From a virus, in IMG/VR virus record IMGVR_UViG_3300044835_000040, positions 62,001 through 126,000 of that record: DNA of 64,000 nucleotides. One strand, 5' to 3'. A model generated the notes under the pieces. The model was not told the DNA's origin and did no database searches. It saw only the letters and a program-made list of their open reading frames with translations. The first letter of the stretch is position 1. Every line of letters begins with the position of its first letter. Position numbers and translations under genes: made by a program. Positions 56,916 to 63,890 of the stretch are shown in pieces.

Positions 56916-57323
56916 GTGAAGCTGCAACTGAAACTGCCGTCCGTAGCTACGACGGTCGCTGCGCTCGTGCTCGGGGTGCTGACGGTGCTGAACACGACGA
57001 CGTTCCAGCCGGGTCCGCCGTGGCAGACGGGGATCAACATCGCACTGCTCGCGGGCGCCGCGTTCGGGGTCGCTCCGCTGCTCGGGAAGGCGTGGGCGTC
57101 CGCGCTGAACCTGACGGTCGCGCAGACGAGTCTCGTGACGGGTGTGCTGTCGTTCCTGCAGCTGTGGCAGCAGAGCGAACCGCTCTCCACCACGCTGCAC
57201 GCGGTCATCGTCGGCGTGATCACGGTCGCTGCCGGGCTCGGGTTCGGCGTGAACATCGCGATCATCAGCGGGAAAGCGAAGACGCTGATCGTGGCGACGT
57301 TCCGTGACGAAGGGCGATGGTGA
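56916..57323 (+). CDS. Holin-like membrane protein
   Basis: 135 residues, GTG start after GAGGAGGCTTGCT. Three to four hydrophobic helices (VATTVAALVLGVLTVLNTTT, INIALLAGAAFGVAPLLG, HAVIVGVITVAAGLGFGVNI). Size and topology fit phage holins, but the lysis enzymes lie at 19-22 kb, so another membrane role is possible. It is followed by a strong terminator. Confidence 0.5.
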   Translation: MKLQLKLPSVATTVAALVLGVLTVLNTTTFQPGPPWQTGINIALLAGAAFGVAPLLGKAWASALNLTVAQTSLVTGVLSFLQLWQQSEPLSTTLHAVIVGVITVAAGLGFGVNIAIISGKAKTLIVATFRDEGRW

Positions 57324-57466
57324 CGAGCAGGAGACCGAGGGCGCGGGTCAGCAGGGGCGGGACCGAGATCAACACGGGCGGCGGCGACGCCGAGGTGAAC
57401 ACGGGCGGCTCCGCTGGCACGTCCGAGGGCGACGAGTCCGGCAGCGAGGGCGGCTCGGAGGAGTAG
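57317..57466 (+). CDS. Hypothetical acidic-tailed small protein
   Basis: 49 residues from the ATG at 57317, overlapping the holin-like gene by 7 bases. Basic start (TSRRPRARVSRGG), two copies of a xINTGGG-like unit (EINTGGGDAEVNTGG) and an acidic Ser/Gly/Glu end. Chosen over the other frame at 57304, which is Arg/Gly artefact. Confidence 0.4.
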   Translation: MVTSRRPRARVSRGGTEINTGGGDAEVNTGGSAGTSEGDESGSEGGSEE

Positions 57467-57517
57467 ATCCGCTGCTGTCAGTAGCCTGATTGGAGAAGGT
57501 CCGCCTCCTCCCGCAGT

Positions 57518-57550
57518 GCGAGCGTCCGGCGCCCCCCGCTGGGCGCTCGC
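57518..57550 (+). terminator. Strong hairpin terminator
   Basis: 14-bp stem: GCGAGCGTCCGGCG (57518-57531) with CGCTGGGCGCTCGC (57537-57550), two G-U pairs, loop CCCCC. Followed by CGCTTC. It separates the holin-like unit from the 57590 operon. Confidence 0.7.
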
Positions 57551-57589
57551 CGCTTCAGGCAGTTAGAGATCCCGTGGGACCATCGAGCT

Positions 57590-57976
57590 ATGAGCGAGGT
57601 GTGGTCACCGGAGGCAGTGAAGGAGTACTGCGACAGGCGCATCGACGATCACCGCGAGTACGTCGAGCAGCTAGCGCAGCAGCGCGATAAGCGACTGGAC
57701 GAACAGGCCGAGGCGCTGAAGCGCGCTGACAAGCGGATGGAGGGGTTCGTCACGGTCCGGACGTATGACGCGGGCGCGACCGCGACGGGCGCGCAGGTGA
57801 TCGCGCTCGCGGGCAAAGTGGAGACGAGCGAACGGGCGCAGATCGCTGCTGAAGGCCGCAAGGCGGGGCTGCTCGGGTTCGCGCACGGCACGTCTTCGTG
57901 GGTCAACTTCGCGTTCGGGATCGTCGGCACGCTCGGCGGGATCCTCGGGATCCTCGGCGCGACGGGGAACCTATGA
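57590..57976 (+). CDS. Coiled-coil protein with C-terminal membrane helix
   Basis: 128 residues. A coiled coil at residues about 10-50 (REYVEQLAQQRDKRLDEQAE), then a second helix and a Gly-rich membrane segment (FAFGIVGTLGGILGILGATG). This plan is seen in phage membrane-anchored proteins near holins. ATGA overlap downstream. Confidence 0.55.
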   Translation: MSEVWSPEAVKEYCDRRIDDHREYVEQLAQQRDKRLDEQAEALKRADKRMEGFVTVRTYDAGATATGAQVIALAGKVETSERAQIAAEGRKAGLLGFAHGTSSWVNFAFGIVGTLGGILGILGATGNL

Positions 57977-58101
57977 CCGCGAACGACCTTGCGTGGGGCG
58001 TCGTCGGCGCGTGCTTCGCGTTCGCGACCGAACGCGCGTGGCGGCGCTGGGCGCGTCGGCTGCTGCGCGAAAAGCTCGGGATCGAGGAGCTGCTGTCGTG
58101 A
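57973..58101 (+). CDS. Small membrane-associated protein
   Basis: 42 residues. One hydrophobic helix (LAWGVVGACFAFATERAW) and a basic tail (RRWARRLLREKLG). ATGA and GTGA overlaps. Confidence 0.45.
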   Translation: MTANDLAWGVVGACFAFATERAWRRWARRLLREKLGIEELLS

Positions 58102-58385
58102 GCGAGGTCCGCGCGAAGACCCGGTTCCAGGAGCTGTGCGACCTGTGCGAGCGCAACGGGCTGATGGTCGAGCTGTGGCGCCGCGATCACGACGGCGTGC
58201 TGGCGATCTGGGTCCTGCCGTCGCATCGGCATGGCGACACTGAGCTGGAGGGCGTCGACGTGCAGGTGCGGACCGCGACGGTCGCTTCGCCGTTTGTGAT
58301 CGGGACGAAGGTCCAGAACAAACTGATCACGATCGAGATGGCGGTGCCGCAGCTGATCCAATGCTGCGGGAAGGGCTGCCGCTGA
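58098..58385 (+). CDS. Hypothetical protein
   Basis: 95 residues, GTG start. Beta-rich middle (GVLAIWVLPSHRHGD) and a C-terminal CCGKGC. CDLCERNG near the N-terminus may pair with it as a metal site. Unknown. Confidence 0.5.
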   Translation: MSEVRAKTRFQELCDLCERNGLMVELWRRDHDGVLAIWVLPSHRHGDTELEGVDVQVRTATVASPFVIGTKVQNKLITIEMAVPQLIQCCGKGCR

Positions 58386-58717
58386 TGCCGCTTCAGGGAC
58401 GCCGCCTACCCGACCACGGCTACCGCGACCGGGACACGGTGCAGCCGGGCGACTACTGGCTGACGGAGGACCATCGCAGCGTGTGGGTCGTGCTGCCGCA
58501 CCCGCCGAACTGGGCGCAGCAGGCCGAGGATCCGCTTGACCGGCTGGCGCTCGCGCAGCTGCCCGTGCGTGAGGGTGACACGACGGAGCTGGGCCGCCCG
58601 GCGTGGCAGATGGTCGAGCACGAGGACGGGACGATCACGATCACGCCGTCGATTCACGACACGAGCGAGGGCGGCTACCACGGGTTCTTGACGAACGGGT
58701 GCTGGTCCGATGGCTGA
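58385..58717 (+). CDS. Hypothetical beta-rich protein
   Basis: 110 residues; ATG at 58385 shares a base with the previous stop. DTVQPGDYWLTEDHRSVWVV and HEDGTITITPSIH suggest a small beta domain. Unknown. Confidence 0.5.
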   Translation: MPLQGRRLPDHGYRDRDTVQPGDYWLTEDHRSVWVVLPHPPNWAQQAEDPLDRLALAQLPVREGDTTELGRPAWQMVEHEDGTITITPSIHDTSEGGYHGFLTNGCWSDG

Positions 58718-58898
58718 TGTCGGCAAAGCGATCGAGGACGTGAAGGAGATGCGCGCGACGCATGTCTACTGGGCTGAGTACTTGGCGACGTGGGCGGTCC
58801 CGGCAGCGACCGTGGAGCTGGTCGGGAATCAGGCTGAGCACGAGGAGCTGGTCGTGCAGTACGACAACATCCTCGGCTGCCTGCAGGCGGCACGGTGA
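58710..58898 (+). CDS. Hypothetical helical protein
   Basis: 62 residues, overlaps the previous gene by 8 bases and the next by GTGA. Two amphipathic helices (VGKAIEDVKEMRATHVYWAE). No motif. Confidence 0.45.
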   Translation: MADVGKAIEDVKEMRATHVYWAEYLATWAVPAATVELVGNQAEHEELVVQYDNILGCLQAAR

Positions 58899-58990
58899 GA
58901 GCGATCTCGACGTGGGCGGTCTGCGGCAACTGCGGTGTGTGGCGGTTCCTGTGCGGCTGCGCGCACGAGTGCGAACGGGAGCGTGAGTGA
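58895..58990 (+). CDS. Cysteine-rich microprotein
   Basis: 31 residues with AVCGNCGVW and LCGCAHEC: five to six cysteines and a His, probably one zinc site. GTGA overlaps at both ends support it. Confidence 0.45.
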   Translation: MRAISTWAVCGNCGVWRFLCGCAHECERERE

Positions 58991-59307
58991 CCAGCACGTG
59001 CCCCGTCGAACGCGGATCCGGCGCGAAGCGCAGGAACGGTCATTCCGACGAGGCGGACCCGGCGACGTTGACGATCGAGGGGTCTGGTACGCTGCTCGTC
59101 CACTGCCAAGGTGCCCCGGACGACGTGGCTGGTGAGAGAGCGAGCCCCGAGACTGACTTGAATGTCGAAAGCCAGGGTACGGCTTGTCTCGGGGGTACCC
59201 CTCCCGGTTCTACAGATGCCATAGCGAAGTGCGAAGTGGTATGCGCGAACTGCCACGCGACCCGCACATGGCGACGTGCTCAGAACGAGGAGGCGGCTAC
59301 CGCATGA
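58987..59307 (+). pseudogene. Probable HNH endonuclease remnant
   Basis: 106 residues. Only the C-terminus is recognisable: IAKCEVVCANCHATRTWRRA is the end of a common HNH type (CxVxCxNCHxxRT). The preceding 80 residues are low in structure and lack the CxxC and DH parts, and base composition is less GC-rich than the neighbours. Likely a decayed homing gene; it keeps GTGA and ATGA junctions. Confidence 0.5.
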
Positions 59308-59909
59308 GCTGGCCTTGCACGTGGTGGGAGCAGACGGGCCGGGAACACCGCGCGCTCTGCGCTGAATGCCCGTGCGGGCATGAGACGCGCGAGGACCTGG
59401 GGCTGATCGCGGAGGACAGCGTGGCGTGGTCTGACACCGCACGGTGGCCGGAGTGCTGCGAGGCGTGCGGGCATTCGTTCGATTACTTCGACAGCGACAG
59501 CGTGGGCCGCTCAGCGACGGCGAGCGCCGAGTTCCGTTGCCCGGCGACGGGCGCTGTGGCACTGGCGCGCGACTTGCCGATCGGTGCGCTGTTCGACTGC
59601 GGGTTCGGCCGCCCGCGTGGAGGCGTGCATCTGGTGTGCGTCATCCCCGGCGAAGGGCACCCGACGGGGACGCGCACGGTCGACGGCGTGCCGGTCGGCG
59701 TGCACCACTGGCACATCGATCAACGCGCGAGCAACTGCGGCTCGCCGGAGGACAACGAGCACTTCTGCTGGTGCCGCCACGGCGATCCGAGGAAGCCCGA
59801 GACGGTGCATGTCGACAAGGCGTGCAATACCTGCGCGGCGGGCGCGGGCTCGATCGCGGTGCCGGGCTTTCACGGCTTCTTGCATCATGGCGAGGTCGTG
59901 CAGGCGTGA
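59304..59909 (+). CDS. Cysteine/histidine-rich hypothetical protein
   Basis: 201 residues. Many potential metal ligands: CAECPCGHE, CCEACGHS, HHWHID, CWCRHGD, CNTCAAG. Several zinc sites likely. No catalytic motif. ATGA overlap upstream, GTGA downstream. Confidence 0.5.
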   Translation: MSWPCTWWEQTGREHRALCAECPCGHETREDLGLIAEDSVAWSDTARWPECCEACGHSFDYFDSDSVGRSATASAEFRCPATGAVALARDLPIGALFDCGFGRPRGGVHLVCVIPGEGHPTGTRTVDGVPVGVHHWHIDQRASNCGSPEDNEHFCWCRHGDPRKPETVHVDKACNTCAAGAGSIAVPGFHGFLHHGEVVQA

Positions 59910-60157
59910 GTGAAGACCAGAAGGTCCTGCGCAAGCTGCGCCGCGGTGAGCTGTTCGCGCTCTGGCGGTGCGTCTTCTGGCTCGTGAACATGCCGACCGC
60001 GATCGGCTTGTACGCGTTCGACAAACCGATCTGGCTGCAGGTGAGCGTGCTGTATCTCGTGATCGTGAGCATCTACGCCAACATCGAGTCGGCGTACTCG
60101 TCGCTGTCGGCGAAACGAGCTGAGCGCCGGTCGCTGGAGAATCCGCCCGCGGAATGA
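59906..60157 (+). CDS. Small membrane protein
   Basis: 83 residues. Two hydrophobic helices (LWRCVFWLVNMPTAIGLYAF and LQVSVLYLVIVSIYANIESA) between basic ends. Last gene before a hairpin. Unknown function. Confidence 0.5.
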   Translation: MSEDQKVLRKLRRGELFALWRCVFWLVNMPTAIGLYAFDKPIWLQVSVLYLVIVSIYANIESAYSSLSAKRAERRSLENPPAE

Positions 60158-60159
60158 TG

Positions 60160-60195
60160 GCGGCCGGGCACGGTTTGGAGAGCGCACCCGGCCGC
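60160..60195 (+). terminator. Hairpin at operon end
   Basis: GCGGCCGGG (60160-60168) pairs with CCCGGCCGC (60187-60195), 9 bp, loop of 18. No T-run follows. It separates the 57590-60157 operon from the next unit. Confidence 0.5.
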
Positions 60196-60257
60196 GCGAC
60201 GGAGACGAAGGTAGACCGACAGCTGGAGGGCCGCCGCAACGCTTCCGTCGAGATCGC

Positions 60258-60305
60258 ATAGTACCCTCCGTGGAGTGTCTGTACAGGCGAGCTGAGGAGG
60301 TCGGG
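60258..60305 (+). promoter_or_regulatory. Leader with TGTCTGTACAG
   Basis: TAGTAC near 60260 could be a weak -10; TGTCTGTACAG is at 60276-60286; GAGGAGG precedes the ATG at 60306. Fourth copy of this motif. Confidence 0.4.
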
Positions 60306-60494
60306 ATGGATGCGACGGCGAACGGGTGGCTGGTCAAGGACGTGGACGCGACCACCTCGGAGAGCAGCACCGACAACTACATCGGCCCGTTCGACACCGA
60401 GCCGGAGGCCGAAGCGCACGCTGAAAAGCACCGGCAGGAGTTCCCCGGTCATCTCGTCAGCGTCGCTCCGCTGATCGACCCCGCGAACTGCTGA
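60306..60494 (+). CDS. Hypothetical protein
   Basis: 62 residues; GAGGAGGTCGGG ribosome site. GWLVKDVDATTSESSTDNYI and EAEAHAEKHRQEFPG. 1-base overlap with the next gene. Unknown. Confidence 0.5.
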   Translation: MDATANGWLVKDVDATTSESSTDNYIGPFDTEPEAEAHAEKHRQEFPGHLVSVAPLIDPANC

Positions 60495-60703
60495 TGGAAG
60501 GCGAACAGATCTTCGCGGTCGACTGTGGGTTCGTCGGCGAGGACAGTCTCGCGCTGCGGCTGTTCGTGCAGGCGGCGAGCTTGGAGGAAGCCGAGGAACG
60601 CGTGGGGCGCTTCATCGGCGATGCGCGGGAGGCGTTCGCTGACCGTGAGGTGTGGGCCAGCGCGTCGGAGCAGACGACTGTGCAGGCGGCGCCGACGCCG
60701 TGA
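60494..60703 (+). CDS. Hypothetical protein
   Basis: 69 residues, acidic (ASLEEAEERVGRFIGDAREA), beta-alpha. GTGA overlap downstream. Unknown. Confidence 0.45.
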   Translation: MEGEQIFAVDCGFVGEDSLALRLFVQAASLEEAEERVGRFIGDAREAFADREVWASASEQTTVQAAPTP

Positions 60704-60909
60704 AGCTGAACCGGATCCTCGGGGGCTCCGGCCCGAATCAGGTCGCTCGCGGCAACGGCGATGGGACCGTGACACGCGGGGATCTGTTCGTGCGTGAGGA
60801 CGGCAGGGTCGAGTTCATCGACGTGGAGACGCAGCAGACGATGCGCGGTGAGGGCGACTACAGCGGCGCGACGGGCTACATGGTGCTGGTCCGGGTCGAG
60901 AACTGCTGA
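60700..60909 (+). CDS. Hypothetical protein
   Basis: 69 residues, Gly-rich N-terminus (ILGGSGPNQVARGNGDG) and beta-rich C-terminus. Ends just before promoter 3. Confidence 0.45.
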   Translation: MKLNRILGGSGPNQVARGNGDGTVTRGDLFVREDGRVEFIDVETQQTMRGEGDYSGATGYMVLVRVENC

Positions 60910-60914
60910 AGGGG

Positions 60915-60943
60915 TTGCACGCGCGACCGATGGTCGCTATGCT
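60915..60943 (+). promoter_or_regulatory. Operator-controlled sigma70 promoter 3
   Basis: TTGCAC (60915-60920), 17 bases, TATGCT (60938-60943), with the perfect palindrome GCGACC-GAT-GGTCGC at 60923-60937. GCAACC (60950-60955) follows six bases after -10, then GGAAGGTGCGAG before the ATG at 60976. Drives the operon to the end of the window. Confidence 0.75.
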
Positions 60944-60975
60944 GTGTGAGCAACCGAATCGAAGGAAGGTGCGAG

Positions 60976-61236
60976 ATGGCAGTCCAGGAGCTGAAGGCGT
61001 ATCAGGAGGCGTGCGAGGCGATGCCTACGGGCGAGCTGGCCGAGGTGCTGCGTGATGGCTATTCGGCGGACGCTGGCAAGCTGCGGGTGCTGCTCGCCGT
61101 GGCGGCGCACCGGCTGAGCGCGCTCAGCGGCATCGAGGCTATCTGTGGGGCGATGGAGGCGCGGCGCTCGCGGCTCACGGAGCAGGCCGATCGTGCCCGC
61201 ATCGGTGTGGGCTTGCCGTACGATGGGAGCGCGTGA
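60976..61236 (+). CDS. Hypothetical helical protein
   Basis: 86 residues; start set by GGAAGGTGCGAG. Helical throughout (LKAYQEACEAMPTGELAEVL, LLAVAAHRLSALSG). First gene of the promoter 3 operon. Unknown. Confidence 0.5.
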   Translation: MAVQELKAYQEACEAMPTGELAEVLRDGYSADAGKLRVLLAVAAHRLSALSGIEAICGAMEARRSRLTEQADRARIGVGLPYDGSA

Positions 61237-61727
61237 TGGAGAGCGCTGAGCACGCGGCCGCGGTCGAGGCCGCTGAACGGATGAGCGACAACGATCTGAT
61301 CGCGCGCGTGGAGCCGCTGTTCGAGGACCAGCTGCTCGCGGCCGCGGAGGAAAGCGGCGAGGACATGACGGAGGAGCGGGTGCTGCTGCAGGCGCTGCGC
61401 CGCCGCTTCAACCAGTACAGCAGCGCGCTGGCTCGGATCGAGGCGTGGCCTGCGCCGTCGGACCCGGCGTATCAGGAACGGACGGCGCACGACATCCGGA
61501 CCGTCGCGAGCGCGGCGCGGCGGCGCCCGCCGGAGAAGTTGTGTCAGACGATCTGGCCGGTGCACAAGACGGAGATGGAGAAGCCGTGCGGGCGCCCGCA
61601 TAGCGAGCACCGGAACGGGATCGGGCCGTGCGAGGCGACGGGCTGCGACGCGTTCCGTCTGTTCGGTGAGTGGCGCGCGGTCGGCTACGTGAAGCCGACG
61701 CCGGGGTACTCGGGGCTGACGACATGA
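61236..61727 (+). CDS. Hypothetical protein with Cys-His cluster
   Basis: 163 residues; ATG shares a base with the previous stop (a GTG three bases earlier is possible). Helical N-terminal 110 residues, then CQTIWPVHKTEMEKPCGRPH and CEATGCDAF, a possible zinc cluster. Unknown. Confidence 0.5.
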   Translation: MESAEHAAAVEAAERMSDNDLIARVEPLFEDQLLAAAEESGEDMTEERVLLQALRRRFNQYSSALARIEAWPAPSDPAYQERTAHDIRTVASAARRRPPEKLCQTIWPVHKTEMEKPCGRPHSEHRNGIGPCEATGCDAFRLFGEWRAVGYVKPTPGYSGLTT

Positions 61728-62047
61728 GCGCGTTGCCGGAGCACTACAGGGCGTCGCTGAGCGGGCTGCCGGTCCCGACGCCGGGGATCCCGCAGGAACG
61801 GTTCTGGCGGCTGACGTGCAGGTGCGGCTGGCGGACGGAAGGCGTGACCTGCAAGGACGTGGAAGATGCCTTCGAGGAGCACGCTCGCCCGACGCGCGTG
61901 GTGCAGATCGAAAAGGGCGCGCGGGCGCTGCACGAGCACGACGACGCCGAGTGGGACTTCGACGACGAGACGAAGGAGTACTTCCGGGGCGTCTACGAGG
62001 AGAAGGCCGCGGCAGTGCTGGACGCCGTGCTGGGGCCGTGCGTATGA
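61724..62047 (+). CDS. Hypothetical protein with short zinc ribbon
   Basis: 107 residues. RLTCRCGWRTEGVTCKDVED resembles the CxCGW ribbons at 52144 and 62044; the rest is acidic and helical. ATGA overlaps both sides. Confidence 0.5.
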   Translation: MSALPEHYRASLSGLPVPTPGIPQERFWRLTCRCGWRTEGVTCKDVEDAFEEHARPTRVVQIEKGARALHEHDDAEWDFDDETKEYFRGVYEEKAAAVLDAVLGPCV

Positions 62048-62913
62048 GCGACCAGCACCTGCAACGGGGACTGCTGAAGGCCCGCGCTCTGGACGAGGGC
62101 ATGAGCGAGGCGCTGTTCGAGAGGTGGCTGTTCGCAGAGAACGTCGCGCTCGGGTGCGCGCCGTGGGACGCGCTGAAGCAGGCCGACCGCTACCGGGAGG
62201 TGCTGAGCGCGATGCTCGCGTTCGTGCGTGGTCGCCCTGCGGAGCAGCGGCGCAGCACGGCGCATCTCTACGACTCCCGTGTCGACACGTACCAGCACAT
62301 CGACGTGGTGCGCGGCTACCTGAACGACGTGATCATGGAGCTGATCGCTCGCGGGGAGAGGCACGACCAGTCGAAGCTCCAGTCTCCTGAGCGCGAGGCG
62401 TTCGACGAGTTCACGCCGAAGCTAAAAGAGCTGACGTACGGCAGCGACGAGTACAAGGCGACGCTCGACGCGATGTCCGGCGCGCTTCACCACCACTACG
62501 CCGCGAACAGCCATCACCCGGAGCACTTCGGGAAGGGCATCGACGAGATGACGCTGCTGGATCTGATCGAGATGGTCTGCGACTGGAAGGCCGCGACGGA
62601 GCGTCACGATGACGGTGATATTCGCCGGTCGCTGCAGGTCAACGCGGAGCGGTTCGGGATCGGTAAACAGCTGCGGTCGATCTTGCTCGCGACGATCGAG
62701 GAGCGCGGCTGGCTGGAGCCGAAGACGCCGCTGCGTAAGGTCGGCACGCGCGAGGAGCTGCACGAGGTGCGGTCGCTCGGCACCGTGGATGGGCAGGCCG
62801 GTGTCTGGAAGCTGGTCTGCTGCTGCGGCTGGGAGAGCCTGGAGCGCGAATCGGCAGCGGGCGTCGAGGTTGAATACGGCCATCACCGTCGGCATGTGCT
62901 GGGGCTCCCGTGA
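62044..62913 (+). CDS. DUF5662-like protein with C-terminal zinc ribbon
   Basis: 289 residues. Residues about 75-215, YQHIDVVRGYLNDVIMELIA, RGERHDQSKLQSPE, YGSDEYKATLD, HHHYAANSHHPEHF and LIEMVCDWKAAT, carry the His/Asp-rich helical pattern of DUF5662 (HD-like metal-binding proteins of phages). A VCCCGW ribbon ends the protein. Catalysis on nucleotides or nucleic acids is possible, not shown. Confidence 0.65.
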   Translation: MSDQHLQRGLLKARALDEGMSEALFERWLFAENVALGCAPWDALKQADRYREVLSAMLAFVRGRPAEQRRSTAHLYDSRVDTYQHIDVVRGYLNDVIMELIARGERHDQSKLQSPEREAFDEFTPKLKELTYGSDEYKATLDAMSGALHHHYAANSHHPEHFGKGIDEMTLLDLIEMVCDWKAATERHDDGDIRRSLQVNAERFGIGKQLRSILLATIEERGWLEPKTPLRKVGTREELHEVRSLGTVDGQAGVWKLVCCCGWESLERESAAGVEVEYGHHRRHVLGLP

Positions 62914-63137
62914 GCGTGTACATCGGACGGGACCGCAGGCAGGGCCAGCGACGCGACCCGCAGTCGTTCGTGCACCGCGAACTTCGCGGTCAGGCAGAGC
63001 GGCGCGTGGGCGCCGACCGGCGCCAGGAGGCGCTGGCGGGCGTGATCGTGGGGATGAGCGCTGAGGACATGGCGCTGCTCGCTGACTTCTGGCGTTCGAT
63101 CGAGGAGAAGCGCGACGAGATCCGGGGCCGGGCGTGA
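62910..63137 (+). CDS. Hypothetical basic protein
   Basis: 75 residues, GTGA overlaps. Arg-rich first half (GRDRRQGQRRDPQSFVHREL), helical second half. Unknown. Confidence 0.45.
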   Translation: MSVYIGRDRRQGQRRDPQSFVHRELRGQAERRVGADRRQEALAGVIVGMSAEDMALLADFWRSIEEKRDEIRGRA

Positions 63138-63502
63138 GGGTCTTTTGCTTCACGACGAATGCGTGGACGCCGCGCCGCAGCGAGGTGTCCGTGGTCGCGC
63201 TCGCTGAGGATGGCGCGCTGCTCGACTCGCACCTGTGCTCGCCGCGGTACGCACGGCGGGACATCGAGCGTAGGCTGGCGAATCTGGTGGAGGAGGGCCG
63301 CGGGCCGTATGAGCCGGTGTGGGTCGATGACCCGGAGACGCACTCGGGCGTGAAGCTCGCGGAGCAGCGCAACGAGCGGATCGCGAAGGAACTGACGGGC
63401 GGCTCCGGCATCTTCCGCATGGGGCTCGATGGTGAGGTGGAGGAGCTGACCGAGGGGGAGTTGCAGCAGGGCGAGATCAAAGGCGAGGGAGGGTACGCGT
63501 GA
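63134..63502 (+). CDS. Hypothetical protein
   Basis: 122 residues, GTG start. Beta-rich N-terminus (VFCFTTNAWTPRRSEVSVVA), helical middle, acidic end. Unknown. Confidence 0.5.
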   Translation: MRVFCFTTNAWTPRRSEVSVVALAEDGALLDSHLCSPRYARRDIERRLANLVEEGRGPYEPVWVDDPETHSGVKLAEQRNERIAKELTGGSGIFRMGLDGEVEELTEGELQQGEIKGEGGYA

Positions 63503-63681
63503 GCGACGGCGAGTGGGAGCCGACGCGCTGGTGGCGTGTGGTGGACGCGGCCGGTGAGCTGATGGCCGAATCGAGCGACGAGGCTGAGTGTCGGGCGTTC
63601 GCTGCAGAGACGCCGGGCGCGAAGGTCCATCGTCTGTACCGGCGCGTGCAGACCGAGGACTGGTGGAGGACGGACGTATGA
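63499..63681 (+). CDS. Hypothetical small protein
   Basis: 60 residues. WWRVVDAAGELMAESSDEAE is a small beta-hairpin plus helix module seen in several genes here (compare 49068). ATGA overlap downstream. Confidence 0.45.
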   Translation: MSDGEWEPTRWWRVVDAAGELMAESSDEAECRAFAAETPGAKVHRLYRRVQTEDWWRTDV

Positions 63682-63890
63682 CGCGGGTGCGGCGGGCTCA
63701 GCCGGGCATGGTGGCAGCGGTCAAGCCGAGACGGCTGCGGGTGAGCGTGTGGTCGCGGCTCGCGCGCGAAGGTGACCGGCACGCCGGGCTCCACGGCCGC
63801 GTGTGCGGGATCGAACGTGACGGCAGCTGTGGCCGGTCCTGCCGCTGCCATTGCCACCGCAGCGCACAGGAGGAGAGGCGGCATGGCTGA
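63678..63890 (+). CDS. Small basic protein with Cys/His-rich end
   Basis: 70 residues, basic. CGRSCRCHCHRSAQ near the C-terminus supplies a dense metal-binding cluster. Overlaps the next gene by 8 bases and carries its ribosome site (GGAGGAGAGG). Confidence 0.45.
   Translation: MTRVRRAQPGMVAAVKPRRLRVSVWSRLAREGDRHAGLHGRVCGIERDGSCGRSCRCHCHRSAQEERRHG

Noticed and set aside
57304-57489. 61-residue open frame after the holin-like gene
   Set aside because: Arg/Gly/Gln-rich, no ribosome site; the frame starting at 57317 has better composition and a short coupled overlap.
59100-59300. tRNA-like segment near GGGGTACCCC and CCCGGTTCTACAG
   Set aside because: No acceptor stem, D-arm or anticodon arm can be folded around it. 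No tRNA gene was found elsewhere.
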